64,000 bases of DNA from Bdellovibrionales bacterium CG12_big_fil_rev_8_21_14_0_65_38_15 (GCA_002787775.1 PCUW01000048.1:62001-126000), one strand, 5' to 3'; positions 16,884 through 26,277 are shown, numbered from the stretch's first letter. Translations and numbers: made by a program. The notes: generated from the letters alone by a model not told the origin.

Positions 16884-17887
16884 TTCTTTTGACTGGGGCC
16901 ACTGGTTTCGTTGGTAGCCTTCTTCTTGAAAGGCTGCTTTCCAGTGGCAAAAGCGTTATTTGTTTAGCTCGAAATCCTGATGCCATACCAAAAAGAGAAG
17001 GATTACAAGTTATCAAAGCAGACCTTGAAAATGTCGATGTCTTGGCCACTATTGATGATTTAAAAAAACTGAAAGAAGTGACGACTATTATTCACTTGGC
17101 GGCACTTTATGACTTAACTTCATCAGTTTCCAAATGCTATATGGCGAATGTTGTGGCGACGATGAATTTATCAAGTCTATCTCGAAAGTTAGATAAGCTT
17201 CAACACTTTGTACATATAAGTACTGTTGCTGTTTCAGGTGATTTTAGCGGAGTCGTAGAGTCTGATACGATTGATTTTAATCAAAGCTACCCCAATGCCT
17301 ACGCAAAGACTAAATCACAAGCAGAAGGCTTTGTAAGAAGATCTATACCTAAAGAAATGCTTTGTATTTTACGTCCCGGAATAATTATTGGAAATTCTGA
17401 AAATATGCGCCAATTTAAAGCAGACGGCCCGTATCTTGCTATCAAATATGCTCAAAGCTTAATGAGAAGATTTCCACTTTCTAAGAAAGTCCCTTTTATT
17501 GTTTTGCCTATAAATCCTGAATCAGTATTCCCTCTAGTAACGGTTGACTCCGTAGTTGAAAGTATAATCTATTCAATTGAAGAGAAGCTATTAGGTTGCC
17601 ATCATTTGGTAATGCCAAGTGCTCCAACCATTCTCGTTTTTGCTGACGAGATGTTTAAATCGATCGGTTTAAAGTCTAAAATTAAAGCTATAAAAGCAGG
17701 AAGTAGGTTTTTAAGAATAATCAAAAAGCTTCCCTTGGATGAATCATTGCCGAGAGAATTACTCGATTATATGATCATTTCTCCGAAATATTCTAAGTCG
17801 AAAGATCAAGGCCTGTTAAATATTCTAAACAAAGTCACATGGAGTGAAATAAAATCTCCTTTCTTCCGAGAAGCTACTAAGATTTAG
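16880..17887 (+). CDS. Extended SDR, NAD(P)-dependent reductase/epimerase
   Basis: 335-residue extended short-chain dehydrogenase. It has the cofactor motif GATGFVG at 6-12, an acidic NAD(P) region (KADLEN near 47-51), Ser114 in HISTVAVSG, and the catalytic pair Tyr141/Lys145 in YAKTK. The NAYAKTKSQAEGFVRR segment resembles the 3-beta-HSD, male-sterility and OleD group that reduces beta-keto acids or acyl groups. In context it would reduce a carbonyl of the cluster product. It overlaps the kinase gene by 4 bases and is 18 bases from the next gene. Sugar epimerase remains possible but fits the neighbours less well. Confidence 0.85.
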   Translation: MILLTGATGFVGSLLLERLLSSGKSVICLARNPDAIPKREGLQVIKADLENVDVLATIDDLKKLKEVTTIIHLAALYDLTSSVSKCYMANVVATMNLSSLSRKLDKLQHFVHISTVAVSGDFSGVVESDTIDFNQSYPNAYAKTKSQAEGFVRRSIPKEMLCILRPGIIIGNSENMRQFKADGPYLAIKYAQSLMRRFPLSKKVPFIVLPINPESVFPLVTVDSVVESIIYSIEEKLLGCHHLVMPSAPTILVFADEMFKSIGLKSKIKAIKAGSRFLRIIKKLPLDESLPRELLDYMIISPKYSKSKDQGLLNILNKVTWSEIKSPFFREATKI

Positions 17888-17905
17888 TCTTATTCTTAGG
17901 TAGTT

Positions 17906-19957
17906 ATGAAGCATATTGTATGTTTGGGATTCGCCCTTGAAGGGTCTGACGACGATTATGAAGTCGAGTTTGAGTGCGAAGAATTTCGTCTTTCGCACTT
18001 TTCGATGAACTTTGACGTTGAGGCCACAAAAGAGATGATTAAGCGCTTTGATGGGCGTTGTGATGTCATCGCTATTACTGGTCTTCCCTCCACTTATAAT
18101 CTTAAAGATGGTGAACTCACTCATCCACAAGTTAGGATGCTTAGAAATACCGCCAGAGTTACTCCGGTCGTCGATGGTGTCATGCTTAAGCGTATTTATT
18201 TGCCTTGGGCGCTAAGGAAGTTTTTTTTAGATAATCCAAGTTGGTTTCAAGATAAAAGATACTCAGTTTATTCAGGCGTTTTAGACTCTTCATTTATGGC
18301 TGCTTTGAATGATCTTGGGCTAAAGCCCTTGCTCGCCGATCCCTACCTTTTAGGAAAAATGCCGTTTGCTCTTAATGGAAAAGATAAACTTGATCTTTTT
18401 ATGCAAATGCTATGGCCCATTTTAAAAAGACTTAATTTAAAAAATGCCAAACTTCCAGATTTCAAACTTAAAAAATTACCAAAAACTCTCGATGATTTCT
18501 TATCGCAAGAAGTCTTTGTTTGTAACGAAAGTCTTCTGATGCAGTTTGATCATGAGCACTTAAAACACAAGACCCTTATTGTTGATTATCTGAGTCCAAA
18601 GCTTGAGGCCATGCTTGAAAAAGCCAATGTGAAGCAAGTGATCTCGTGTACTCCAAAAGTTTTTGAAGGAAAGCATTTTAATTTTGCCGTTCTAGAGGCT
18701 TTATTTCAGGCAATGGAGCCTGAAGCTGAACCTTTAGACGAAAATAAAATTCTTGTATGGATTGATAGACTTAAACTTGAGCCAACTCTTCAAAATATCG
18801 TTAAGAACTCTGCAGACAAGCAAGAAGAAATTGAGAAATATGCTTTTATTATTCATCCTTTGCATGCGGGGCAACTGTTCATGCATCCTGCCGCTAAGCC
18901 TTTTAGATCATTTAAAACAAAATTAGCTCCAATGGTTGAACAAGTTGCAACATTGGTTCCAGGAATGTTTTGGGGAACCATTGATGGAGTTAAAAGTGAA
19001 AAAACAGGAAAAGAAGTTAAAGGTTTGATCTATACCTTAACTGAAACTCCGGCCATGCTAATGAAAAAAGATCCAGAAGATGTTTATAGGCGATTAGTAA
19101 GATTATGTCGTTCGGCCAAAGAAGCTGGCGCTAAAATTATTGGCCTTGGAGCTTATACAAAAATCGTTGGCGATGCCGGAGTGACTGTTAATCGCAGAAG
19201 CCCTATACCAGTTACGACGGGCAACTCATTATCGGCCTGTGCGACTTTGTGGGCGGCTAAGCTTGCCGTTGATAAAATGAAGATGGTTGAAAAAGTAGGA
19301 GAGTTGTACCAAGGTGTTGCCATGGTTATTGGTGCAACAGGAAGTATTGGCGCTGTTTCGGCCAAGGTTCTTTGCCAATCATGGAAAGAGATCATTTTAG
19401 TTGCTCCAAGAGCACACAAGCTGCTTGAGTTGAAAGAAGAGATTTTAATTATTGCTCCCAATTGCAAAGTGACCATTGCTACTTCTCCTGAAATACACTC
19501 TGGAAGATCTCATTTGATTATCACGACGACTTCAGCACGAGGCCAAAAGATTCTTGAGATCGAAAATGTAAGACCTGGGGCAGTTATCTGTGACGTCTCT
19601 AGGCCTCTTGATATCAGCGAAGAAGATGCCTTAAAAAGACCAGACGTTATGGTTATTGAGTCCGGTGAAGTCGAGCTTCCTGGAGATTATAAAATGAAAG
19701 TTGATCTTGGATTACAGGGGAGGATTGTTTATGCCTGCCTTGCTGAAACAGCTCTACTTGCAATGGATAATCGATTTGAAAGCTTCACCTTATCAAGAAA
19801 TATAAGTTATCAAAAAGTTCTGGATATTGATCGTATGGCCAGAGAACACGGTGTTCGACTTTCGCATATTACTGGGCATAGTGGTATTATTACCGATCAA
19901 GAATTTGAACTTTGTCGAGCGCACGCTGTCGAAGTTTTAAAAAACTGGAAAGAGTAG
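17906..19957 (+). CDS. Acyl-ACP-reductase-like enzyme with large N-terminal extension
   Basis: 683-residue protein. From about residue 310 to the end it lines up with cyanobacterial long-chain acyl-ACP reductase (AAR), by comparison with the Synechococcus sequence as I remember it. The FIIHPLHAGQ start, ALGGFTSI-like GLGAYTKIV, TTGNSLSA, and the Rossmann motif VIGATGSIGAVSAKVL match in order, as does the tail YACLAETALL...SRNISYQKV...MAREHG. Cys611 falls at the position of the AAR catalytic Cys294. AAR makes fatty aldehydes from acyl-ACP. Residues 1-310 form an extra alpha/beta-looking domain that I do not recognise; it is not present in AAR (about 340 residues). The gene is third in the plus arm and 7 bases from the DUF3419 gene. 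Confidence 0.8.
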   Translation: MKHIVCLGFALEGSDDDYEVEFECEEFRLSHFSMNFDVEATKEMIKRFDGRCDVIAITGLPSTYNLKDGELTHPQVRMLRNTARVTPVVDGVMLKRIYLPWALRKFFLDNPSWFQDKRYSVYSGVLDSSFMAALNDLGLKPLLADPYLLGKMPFALNGKDKLDLFMQMLWPILKRLNLKNAKLPDFKLKKLPKTLDDFLSQEVFVCNESLLMQFDHEHLKHKTLIVDYLSPKLEAMLEKANVKQVISCTPKVFEGKHFNFAVLEALFQAMEPEAEPLDENKILVWIDRLKLEPTLQNIVKNSADKQEEIEKYAFIIHPLHAGQLFMHPAAKPFRSFKTKLAPMVEQVATLVPGMFWGTIDGVKSEKTGKEVKGLIYTLTETPAMLMKKDPEDVYRRLVRLCRSAKEAGAKIIGLGAYTKIVGDAGVTVNRRSPIPVTTGNSLSACATLWAAKLAVDKMKMVEKVGELYQGVAMVIGATGSIGAVSAKVLCQSWKEIILVAPRAHKLLELKEEILIIAPNCKVTIATSPEIHSGRSHLIITTTSARGQKILEIENVRPGAVICDVSRPLDISEEDALKRPDVMVIESGEVELPGDYKMKVDLGLQGRIVYACLAETALLAMDNRFESFTLSRNISYQKVLDIDRMAREHGVRLSHITGHSGIITDQEFELCRAHAVEVLKNWKE

Positions 19958-19964
19958 GGATATC

Positions 19965-21062
19965 ATGAGTTCGCCAAAATATTTTAATAGTCTTAACTAT
20001 TCTCTTGGAAATGAAGATACTAGTTTTGAAGTTGGTATTGTCAATCAGCTCAACCCTAAAAATATTTTATCAATTGCAGGTTGTGGTTCAAGGGCTTTAC
20101 CACTTTTATCATGTCAACCTGATAAACTTGTTTGTGTTGATTTAGTTGAATCACAACTAGCTTTGACACGACTTCGCATGACTTGCTATTTGCATTTAAA
20201 TTTTGAACAATTCTTAATTTTTTGGGGTTTCCCTCCATATGCTGCCTATGACTATTCACTTGAAAGGAAAAAACTTTTTTCTAAAATTGAATTATCAGCT
20301 GAAGATAGAACATATTTTGCTCCTATCTTTGAAGCAAATAAGTGGAAATCGATTCTTTATTTAGGCAAATGGGAAAAAACCTTCCAAACTCTATCTAAAG
20401 CTCTTCGTTTTATAATGGGTAAAGACTATGATCGAATTTTAAGTTTTCATTCTTTAGAAGAACAAATTCATTATTATGAAAATGATTTTCCTCAAAAACG
20501 CTGGGATGCAGTTTTATTTCTTCTTGGAAACAAACCTGTGTTTAATGCATTATTGTATAAAGGTGATTTTATTAAAAAAAATGTGCCTGAAACTCATTTT
20601 GAGTATTACCAATCTTCTTTTGATCAACTTTTTAGAAATGGTTTAGTTCGTGAAAGTTTCTTTGCGAATTTGTGTTTTTTTGGTCATATTGCTCATCAAG
20701 ATGGAAATACCATTGAAGCACAGACAATTAATTTTCATGCAGTAAAATCAAGTCTTGAATCAGGATCTAAAGTTTTAACATTAAAAAAAGATTTGTTAAG
20801 CGCAGCAAAAGACTTTAAAGAAGACCTGGAGTTTGTTTCACTGTCAGATGTACCGTCTTATTTTTCGGGTGATATTGAAAAAAACTATGCTCAAGAATTA
20901 CTCCCTTCACTACGAAAGGGTGCATTAGTAGTACTTCGAAGCTACTTGCGAGTTCCAGAATCTAATTGGAATGGGTATACTGATGTGACAACGCGTTATT
21001 CAAGTGAAATTTCCAAGGAAAAGGTTCAAATGTATCGAATACAAGTCTTTGAAAAACTTTAA
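19965..21062 (+). CDS. DUF3419 / BtaA-like SAM-dependent 3-amino-3-carboxypropyltransferase
   Basis: 365-residue protein of the DUF3419 family, whose characterised member BtaA transfers the 3-amino-3-carboxypropyl group of S-adenosylmethionine to diacylglycerol, the first step to betaine lipid. The SAM site is visible as SIAGCGSRALPLL (about residues 36-48) followed by CVDLVESQLALTRLR. The conserved N-terminal NSLNYSLGNEDTSFE region and the C-terminal RSYLRVPESNW...RYSS region are also present. There is no BtaB methyltransferase next to it. As last gene of the plus arm it would add an amino-acid head group to the cluster's lipid. A formyltransferase in the other arm could modify the new amine (inference). 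Confidence 0.85.
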   Translation: MSSPKYFNSLNYSLGNEDTSFEVGIVNQLNPKNILSIAGCGSRALPLLSCQPDKLVCVDLVESQLALTRLRMTCYLHLNFEQFLIFWGFPPYAAYDYSLERKKLFSKIELSAEDRTYFAPIFEANKWKSILYLGKWEKTFQTLSKALRFIMGKDYDRILSFHSLEEQIHYYENDFPQKRWDAVLFLLGNKPVFNALLYKGDFIKKNVPETHFEYYQSSFDQLFRNGLVRESFFANLCFFGHIAHQDGNTIEAQTINFHAVKSSLESGSKVLTLKKDLLSAAKDFKEDLEFVSLSDVPSYFSGDIEKNYAQELLPSLRKGALVVLRSYLRVPESNWNGYTDVTTRYSSEISKEKVQMYRIQVFEKL

Positions 21063-21085
21063 CACCCTCTTGACCTGACCTGACG

Positions 21086-21110
21086 AAAGGATGACTTAGG
21101 ATCATTCTTT
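21086..21110 (+). terminator. Weak hairpin after the plus-arm operon
   Basis: AAAGGATGA / TCATTCTTT with one G-U pair and a 7-base loop, 24 bases past the DUF3419 stop. It ends in TTT only, so termination would be weak. Confidence 0.4.
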
Positions 21111-21134
21111 ACTTGAAATAATAATTAAGTGGTT

Positions 21135-21218
21135 GGCCAGGAGAAGGTCTATAACTCTTCACTGTCATTAGATCCTTCCCAACATCCCACCTTGATTATT
21201 CAATATCCTCTCCTGGCC
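21135..21218. repeat. 10-base inverted repeat enclosing 64 bases in convergent intergenic region
   Basis: GGCCAGGAGA at 21135-21144 is exactly complementary to TCTCCTGGCC at 21209-21218. It lies between the convergent genes ending at 21062 and 21230. It could be a transcript-end structure or a small structured RNA; no T-run follows. Confidence 0.45.
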
Positions 21219-21229
21219 GAATTCACTTT

Positions 21230-22045
21230 TTATAAAATACTAAAATGAATTTCTATCGGTTTGTGATCAGATGAAGTTATTGATGAGTGAATTTCTTTAA
21301 AACGAACTTTAATTCCTCTTGTATAAACTTGATCGAATTCTCCGCCGATCTCAACTCCAAACCATCTGCCAATATTAGGAAATGATGAGCGGCCACCATT
21401 AAACTTTACTCGCTCAATATTTTGCTTGTTCATTTGATTGTCTAAGTATCTAAGTCTACTTTTATTCCAAGTATTAAAGTCTCCTGCGACAAGTGCTGGT
21501 CCTTTGTGAAATTTAATGGCCTTAATAATTTGATCAATATGCTGATAGAACATCTCGTTAGTTACGAAATTAATGGCATGAACATTCACCACTAATAATG
21601 AATCCTTTCTATCGCTAAGTTTATAAAGCTGAACGAGAACCGCTTTTGGAGTTGTTGCGCCAAACTCAACGACACTTGAGCGAAGAGCTCTCGTTGTTGA
21701 TGGTTTAGATACACTAGCGGTCGCGACCCCTTTTTTATTGCCAGATAAAGGAGAGATATAACTTTTGGCATGTGTAAAATAAAGTTCAGTGTCTTCTAGT
21801 GTTGATTGCAGTGAAGAATTAAGATCAACTTCCTGCATAAGTAAAAGGTGAGAGTCTTTAGCTAACTGATGATAGTCTGATCGAAAATTAACATCTTCAC
21901 CTGCATGTATATTCCATATGAGGGCCTTAATATAACCGCTTGGGAGTTCACTTCTAGAATCCACACCAAAGGTAGAAGTAATTTGCGCGCTCCCTATAGT
22001 GGGCAGTAGCAAAATTGAAAATACAAGAATTAGCCAAGCCTTCAT
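21230..22045 (-). CDS. Secreted endonuclease/exonuclease/phosphatase-family protein
   Basis: 271-residue exported hydrolase of the DNase I-like EEP fold. The signal peptide is MKAWLILVFSILLLPTIGSAQ. The fold's motifs appear in order: IWNIHAGED, LLMQEVDL (metal-binding Glu), VVNVHAINF, AGDFNTWNKS and the final SSDHKPI. It could be an extracellular nuclease or phosphodiesterase; sequence alone does not separate DNA, RNA and phospholipid substrates. It is a single gene, divergent from the C1 peptidase and convergent with the lipid cluster. A secreted nuclease would suit a predatory or scavenging life (inference). Confidence 0.85.
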   Translation of the reverse strand: MKAWLILVFSILLLPTIGSAQITSTFGVDSRSELPSGYIKALIWNIHAGEDVNFRSDYHQLAKDSHLLLMQEVDLNSSLQSTLEDTELYFTHAKSYISPLSGNKKGVATASVSKPSTTRALRSSVVEFGATTPKAVLVQLYKLSDRKDSLLVVNVHAINFVTNEMFYQHIDQIIKAIKFHKGPALVAGDFNTWNKSRLRYLDNQMNKQNIERVKFNGGRSSFPNIGRWFGVEIGGEFDQVYTRGIKVRFKEIHSSITSSDHKPIEIHFSIL

Positions 22046-22182
22046 GGCTGTATCTTACCTTGTAATAAGCCTACTTTTTAAAGCTATATACTTAATTTCA
22101 GACTCTAAGTTATTAAAATTATATATATTGTTTAAGATTTGATCCTTTTAGTCCGATACTGGTGACTGGAGATCTCTATTTG

Positions 22183-23451
22183 ATGAATTATTTCTGCGCA
22201 CTTCTATGTTTTTTAGTAATTACAGCTGTTAAGGCTCAAGATAACTCGCGAACTCTTTTGTCAGGTCAGCCTGTTTTAAGTCAGATGACAGGTAACTGTT
22301 ATACTCATTCCGGTACAGATGTTTTGACTGGCATCTTTCTTAGAGAAAATAGACAAGAAAGCGTTGATCAACCGCACCCTTTAATTCTTGGTGGTATCGT
22401 CTCTGCCAATGTTGGTCGAAGCAATATTAGTTCAGGCCTAACGTGTGATTTTTTTAATGCCGCTAAAGATGTTCGTGAGCCTACGTGTTCTGTCAGAGGT
22501 TTTAATCAATTTGTAAGTCATAGTGGAATGAGCGTTCAATCAGTTAAAGATAATATTAACCTGCTAGATCGATCGATGCAAAACCTTCATAACTTAATTA
22601 AAAAGGATACACTTACTTTGACAGAACAAAGGCAAGCGCGTGAGCATGCAAACAATATTATTGGCGCTACCTGTACTTTGAATGGCTTAGTTGATTTGAA
22701 TGACGATACCATTTTAAAGCTCGTCGATGAGGCAAGAGAGGTTATATCAAAGCTTTCTGCTGTGCGAGGCCCTAATGTTGGTACAACAATATTGAATATG
22801 CTTACGTTAGGTCCTGCTGCAATTCTACTTCGATCAACTGGCGGTTCGGTTCTTTATTCAATGTCTGGTAGAAGAGCAATGAATCGTGTTTTAGATAATA
22901 CTTATTCAAAATTAAATTCAGAATGTGTTAAATATTCTGCAATGAAAAATATTCCTAGTGTTGGTAAAAACTTTTTTACAGCTTCAAATCGCTTCACTTG
23001 TCATAATCAGATTTATAAAAATCCTAGGCTAACGGGCAATGCCTTAAAAGAGAAATTGGATTTTATCGATAGGCAGGTACGCGCTGGCTATCCAACCGGT
23101 ATTTTTGTTTGTGCTGGGATTTTTTATGCCAAGTACCCAAAACTTTCAAGTTATAGAAAACCAGATGGTGATTGTATTAATGGTGGCGGTCATGCAGTAA
23201 CAGTAACTGGTATTGAATTTCGAAATGGTAAAAGGTTTTTTAAAGTTAGAAACTCATGGGGGGCAGGAAGTTGCTCTACCTTAATACGTGGGCAAAATAT
23301 TTGCCGGGAGCAGGCAGCGATTAATAATCAAACTGGATGCCCTGGAGCGAGTTCTATTACATGTAGTGGCGGTAATTATTATATTAGTGAGGACTATCTT
23401 GGAAAAGGTCTTTGGGGGCATACGAGATTAACTGTCCCAAGGAGAAGATAA
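22183..23451 (+). CDS. Secreted papain-like (C1) cysteine peptidase
   Basis: 422-residue exported peptidase. I chose the ATG at 22183 because it begins the signal peptide (MNYFCALLCFLVITAVKAQ); a GTG at 22162 would add seven residues. The papain catalytic set is present: oxyanion Gln34 and nucleophile Cys39 in LSQMTGNCYTHSG, His in GGGHAVTVTGI and Asn in KVRNSWGAGS. The long stretch between Cys and His holds an insertion with a possible hydrophobic helix (ILNMLTLGPAAILLRS). It overlaps the next gene's ATG by one base, so the two are probably translationally coupled. C1 peptidases are less common in bacteria than in eukaryotes. Confidence 0.88.
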   Translation: MNYFCALLCFLVITAVKAQDNSRTLLSGQPVLSQMTGNCYTHSGTDVLTGIFLRENRQESVDQPHPLILGGIVSANVGRSNISSGLTCDFFNAAKDVREPTCSVRGFNQFVSHSGMSVQSVKDNINLLDRSMQNLHNLIKKDTLTLTEQRQAREHANNIIGATCTLNGLVDLNDDTILKLVDEAREVISKLSAVRGPNVGTTILNMLTLGPAAILLRSTGGSVLYSMSGRRAMNRVLDNTYSKLNSECVKYSAMKNIPSVGKNFFTASNRFTCHNQIYKNPRLTGNALKEKLDFIDRQVRAGYPTGIFVCAGIFYAKYPKLSSYRKPDGDCINGGGHAVTVTGIEFRNGKRFFKVRNSWGAGSCSTLIRGQNICREQAAINNQTGCPGASSITCSGGNYYISEDYLGKGLWGHTRLTVPRRR

Positions 23452-23792
23452 TGAAGTTGCTTCTGCTTCTCTTTTTTTATTCATCGACGGCTTATTCTCT
23501 TGATGCTTTGTTTGAGTTTGGCGGAAAAAAATTCGAGATAAAAACTCTTGAAAATCATCGTATTGTTAATAGTGATTGCTCTAAGGATTGTCTCGCAAAC
23601 TCAGTCGATATATTAGCTGGAGAAGTCGAGCACGGTGAAGATCCAGCCGCAATAGCATGTCTACAAAAAATGAGCGGTGGTGTGCTTCAGATGCATGATG
23701 GTAATCAAAATGAAGTTAGCGTTTGTGTTTTTAAAGACGGTTCATTCTTAACTTTTGATAGCATTCGTGGTGAGCTGTATTTCAAGGAATAA
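23451..23792 (+). CDS. Small secreted protein, possible peptidase partner
   Basis: 113-residue exported protein starting at the TAATG overlap with the C1 peptidase stop. The signal peptide is MKLLLLLFFYSSTAYS. The mature part has four cysteines (NSDCSKDC, ACLQ, VCVF), suggesting two disulfides. No family is recognised. Coupling to the peptidase gene suggests an inhibitor, chaperone or accessory factor, which is inference only. It is closed by the hairpin at 23791-23816. Confidence 0.75.
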   Translation: MKLLLLLFFYSSTAYSLDALFEFGGKKFEIKTLENHRIVNSDCSKDCLANSVDILAGEVEHGEDPAAIACLQKMSGGVLQMHDGNQNEVSVCVFKDGSFLTFDSIRGELYFKE

Positions 23793-23816
23793 AAAAAGGC
23801 CCCATTCGAGGCCTTT
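23791..23816 (-). terminator. Rho-independent terminator of nrdA
   Basis: Stem AAAGGCC / GGCCTTT with an 8-base loop. Read on the minus strand it is followed by seven T. It sits between the convergent genes ending at 23792 and 23843 and may also work weakly on the plus strand. Confidence 0.85.
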
Positions 23817-23842
23817 CATATTAAGTACGTCTAACTAGTTTT

Positions 23843-26203
23843 TTATGATCCACACATGACGCAATCTTCGGGATTATCGATAGAACAAACCATCGCTTCT
23901 CTTTCTGCTTGCGAAATCTCTGGCGTCTTAGTCTCTTGAGTTACTGTGAACTTAACAGCGTTAACGGCCGCACGTGTTCTTAGGTAGTACATACCTGTCT
24001 TAAGACCTGCTTTCCATGCATAGAAGTGCATTGAAGAAAGCTTGCCGAAATTAGGCTCTTCCATATGAACGTTAAGTGACATGCCTTGGTCAATATAAGG
24101 AGACCTTCCAGCGGCCATATCGATAACAGCACGTTGCTTGATTTCCCATACAGTTTTGTAAAGTTCACGAGTTTCCTCTGGAATTCGCTCGATGCCTTGA
24201 ACTGAACCATTGTTGGCAATGATTTCATTTCTCATCTTGTCATCCCAAAGGCCTTGATCAACGAGGTCTCTAACTAGGAATTTGTTAACAATGGCAAATT
24301 CACCTGAAAGAACGCGTCTTACATAAATATTTGATGTAATTGGCTCAAAACACTCGTTGTTACCAAGAATTTGAGAAGTAGAAGCTGTTGGCATTGGAGC
24401 AACTAGAAGAGAGTTTCTTACTCCATGCTCTTTAATTTTTGCACGAAGCTCATCCCAATTCCAATTCTTACCTGTTGGCTTAACTCCCCACATATCAAAT
24501 TGTAGCTGACCCTGTGAAACAGGTGAGCCTTCATATGTTTGGTAAGGACCATTAATTTTTGCAAGATCATTTGAAGCACTAAGTGCTGCAAAATAAATCG
24601 TTTCAAAAATTTGATTGTTAAGCTCAAGGGCCTCAGCCGATTCAAATGGTAAGCGAAGAGCAAAGAATGTATCCGCCAAGCCTTGAACACCAAGTCCAAT
24701 TGGACGGTGGCGCATATTTGAATTTTTAGCTTCTGGTACTGGGTAGTAATTGATGTCGATGATCTTATTTAGGTTCATCGTCATACGGTAAACAACGTCA
24801 TAAAGCTTTTGATGGTTGTATGTACCAGTTTCTACTTCAGCAAAACGGTTAAGAGCAACTGAAGCTAGGTTACAAACTGCAACTTCGTCAGGTGCAGTGT
24901 ACTCCATGATTTCAGTACAAAGGTTTGAGCTCTTGATTGTTCCAAGATTCTTTTGGTTACTCTTCTCATTAACTGCATCTTTGTACAGCATATAAGGAGA
25001 ACCACTTTCGATTTGGCTTTCAAGAATAGCAAACCATAGGTCTTGAGCGCGGATTGTTTTCTTGGCGCGACCTTCAGTTTCGTATTTTGTGTAAAGTTTT
25101 TCAAACTCAGCGCCGTAGCAATCAGCTAAGCCCGGAGCTTCATGTGGGCAAAATAGTGACCACATACCATCACTTTCTACACGCTTCATAAATAGATCAC
25201 ATATCCATAGAGCGTAGAAAAGATCGCGAGCACGGCTTTCTTCTGTACCAGTATTTTTTTTCATTTCTAGGAAATCAAAAATATCGGCGTGCCATGGCTC
25301 AAGATAAATAGCAAAGGCGCCTTTTCTCTTTCCGCCGCCTTGATCAACGTATCTAGCTGTATCGTTGAAGACTTTAAGCATTGGAACGATACCGTTTGAT
25401 GTTCCGTTTGTTCCTTTGATGAAAGAACCTTTGGCGCGGATATTGTGAATTGATAGACCAATACCTCCAGCACTTTGAGAGATAAGAGCTGTTTGGCGAA
25501 GGGTATCGTAAATTCCTTCAATACTGTCATCCTTCATCTGAAGAAGAAAACATGAAGAAAGCTGAGGCTTTGAAGTCCCAGAGTTAAATAGAGTAGGAGA
25601 AGCGTGAGTGAAGTACTTCTCTGACATCAGGTCATATGTCTCAATGGCAGCATCGATGTTATCCATGTGGATACCAACAGAGACGCGCATAAGCATTTGA
25701 CCTGGACGCTCAACGATCTTGCCATTCATTTTTAGAAGGTAAGAACGCTCAAGAGTTTTGAAACCGAAATAGTCATAACCGAAGTCACGCTTGTCAATCA
25801 TGGCCTGATCAAGTTTTTCAGCATTGGCCATTACAGTTTCATAAAGCTCTTTTGAAACAAGTGGTGAATGCTCACCAGTCATCGAGTTTACAAAATTATA
25901 CATAGATTTAATGTTTTCTGAAAAACATCCGCGTGTTTCCTTGTGCAGGTTAGAAACAGCAATTCTACCGGCTAGGGCAGAGTAGTCAGGATGTTTTGTT
26001 GAAAGATACGCAGCTGTCTCAGCGGCGAGCTGATCAAGCTCACGCGTTGTGATTCCGTCGTAGATTCCTTCAATAACTTTTTTAGCAATAATCGACGAGT
26101 CGATATATTGGCTATCAAGATCATGGGCAAGAGTTTCAATTCTCTCGGTGATCTTGTCGAATTTGATGGGTTCTTTTTCCCCACTTCTAGTTAAAACGTA
26201 CAT
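23843..26203 (-). CDS. nrdA: Class I ribonucleoside-diphosphate reductase, alpha subunit
   Basis: 786-residue catalytic subunit that reduces ribonucleoside diphosphates to deoxyribonucleotides. An N-terminal ATP-cone (residues about 1-90) implies allosteric activity control. Active-site elements include [10 protein letters not shown], the SSNLCTEI loop (second Cys of the reducing pair and the N-x-C-x-E radical residues) and [13 protein letters not shown]. The C-terminal shuttle cysteines are Cys781 and Cys784 in CVMCGS. A GGAAGGAG ribosome site precedes the ATG. It is downstream of nrdB with a 74-base gap containing a hairpin. This nrdB-nrdA order is the reverse of the E. coli arrangement. 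Confidence 0.96.
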   Translation of the reverse strand: MYVLTRSGEKEPIKFDKITERIETLAHDLDSQYIDSSIIAKKVIEGIYDGITTRELDQLAAETAAYLSTKHPDYSALAGRIAVSNLHKETRGCFSENIKSMYNFVNSMTGEHSPLVSKELYETVMANAEKLDQAMIDKRDFGYDYFGFKTLERSYLLKMNGKIVERPGQMLMRVSVGIHMDNIDAAIETYDLMSEKYFTHASPTLFNSGTSKPQLSSCFLLQMKDDSIEGIYDTLRQTALISQSAGGIGLSIHNIRAKGSFIKGTNGTSNGIVPMLKVFNDTARYVDQGGGKRKGAFAIYLEPWHADIFDFLEMKKNTGTEESRARDLFYALWICDLFMKRVESDGMWSLFCPHEAPGLADCYGAEFEKLYTKYETEGRAKKTIRAQDLWFAILESQIESGSPYMLYKDAVNEKSNQKNLGTIKSSNLCTEIMEYTAPDEVAVCNLASVALNRFAEVETGTYNHQKLYDVVYRMTMNLNKIIDINYYPVPEAKNSNMRHRPIGLGVQGLADTFFALRLPFESAEALELNNQIFETIYFAALSASNDLAKINGPYQTYEGSPVSQGQLQFDMWGVKPTGKNWNWDELRAKIKEHGVRNSLLVAPMPTASTSQILGNNECFEPITSNIYVRRVLSGEFAIVNKFLVRDLVDQGLWDDKMRNEIIANNGSVQGIERIPEETRELYKTVWEIKQRAVIDMAAGRSPYIDQGMSLNVHMEEPNFGKLSSMHFYAWKAGLKTGMYYLRTRAAVNAVKFTVTQETKTPEISQAEREAMVCSIDNPEDCVMCGS

Positions 26204-26226
26204 CTGTCTCTCTCCTTCCTAGGATT

Positions 26227-26254
26227 GACCTAAAGGCGTGTGCTCCCTTAGGTC
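26227..26254 (-). promoter_or_regulatory. Hairpin in nrdB-nrdA intergenic leader
   Basis: GACCTAAAGG (26227-26236) pairs with CCCTTAGGTC (26245-26254) with one A-C mismatch and an 8-base loop, about 23 bases before the nrdA start. No T-run follows, so processing or translational control is more likely than termination. A CA-rich run (ACAAACACACACA on the transcript) lies just upstream and resembles the nrdB leader loop. Confidence 0.55.
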
Positions 26255-26277
26255 TAACTATATGTGTGTGTTTGTTT

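Noticed and set aside
12679-17887. Olefin (oleABCD) biosynthesis
   Set aside because: The ligase and SDR resemble OleC and OleD, but there is no OleA thiolase and the fused hydrolase has a Ser rather than an Asp nucleophile.
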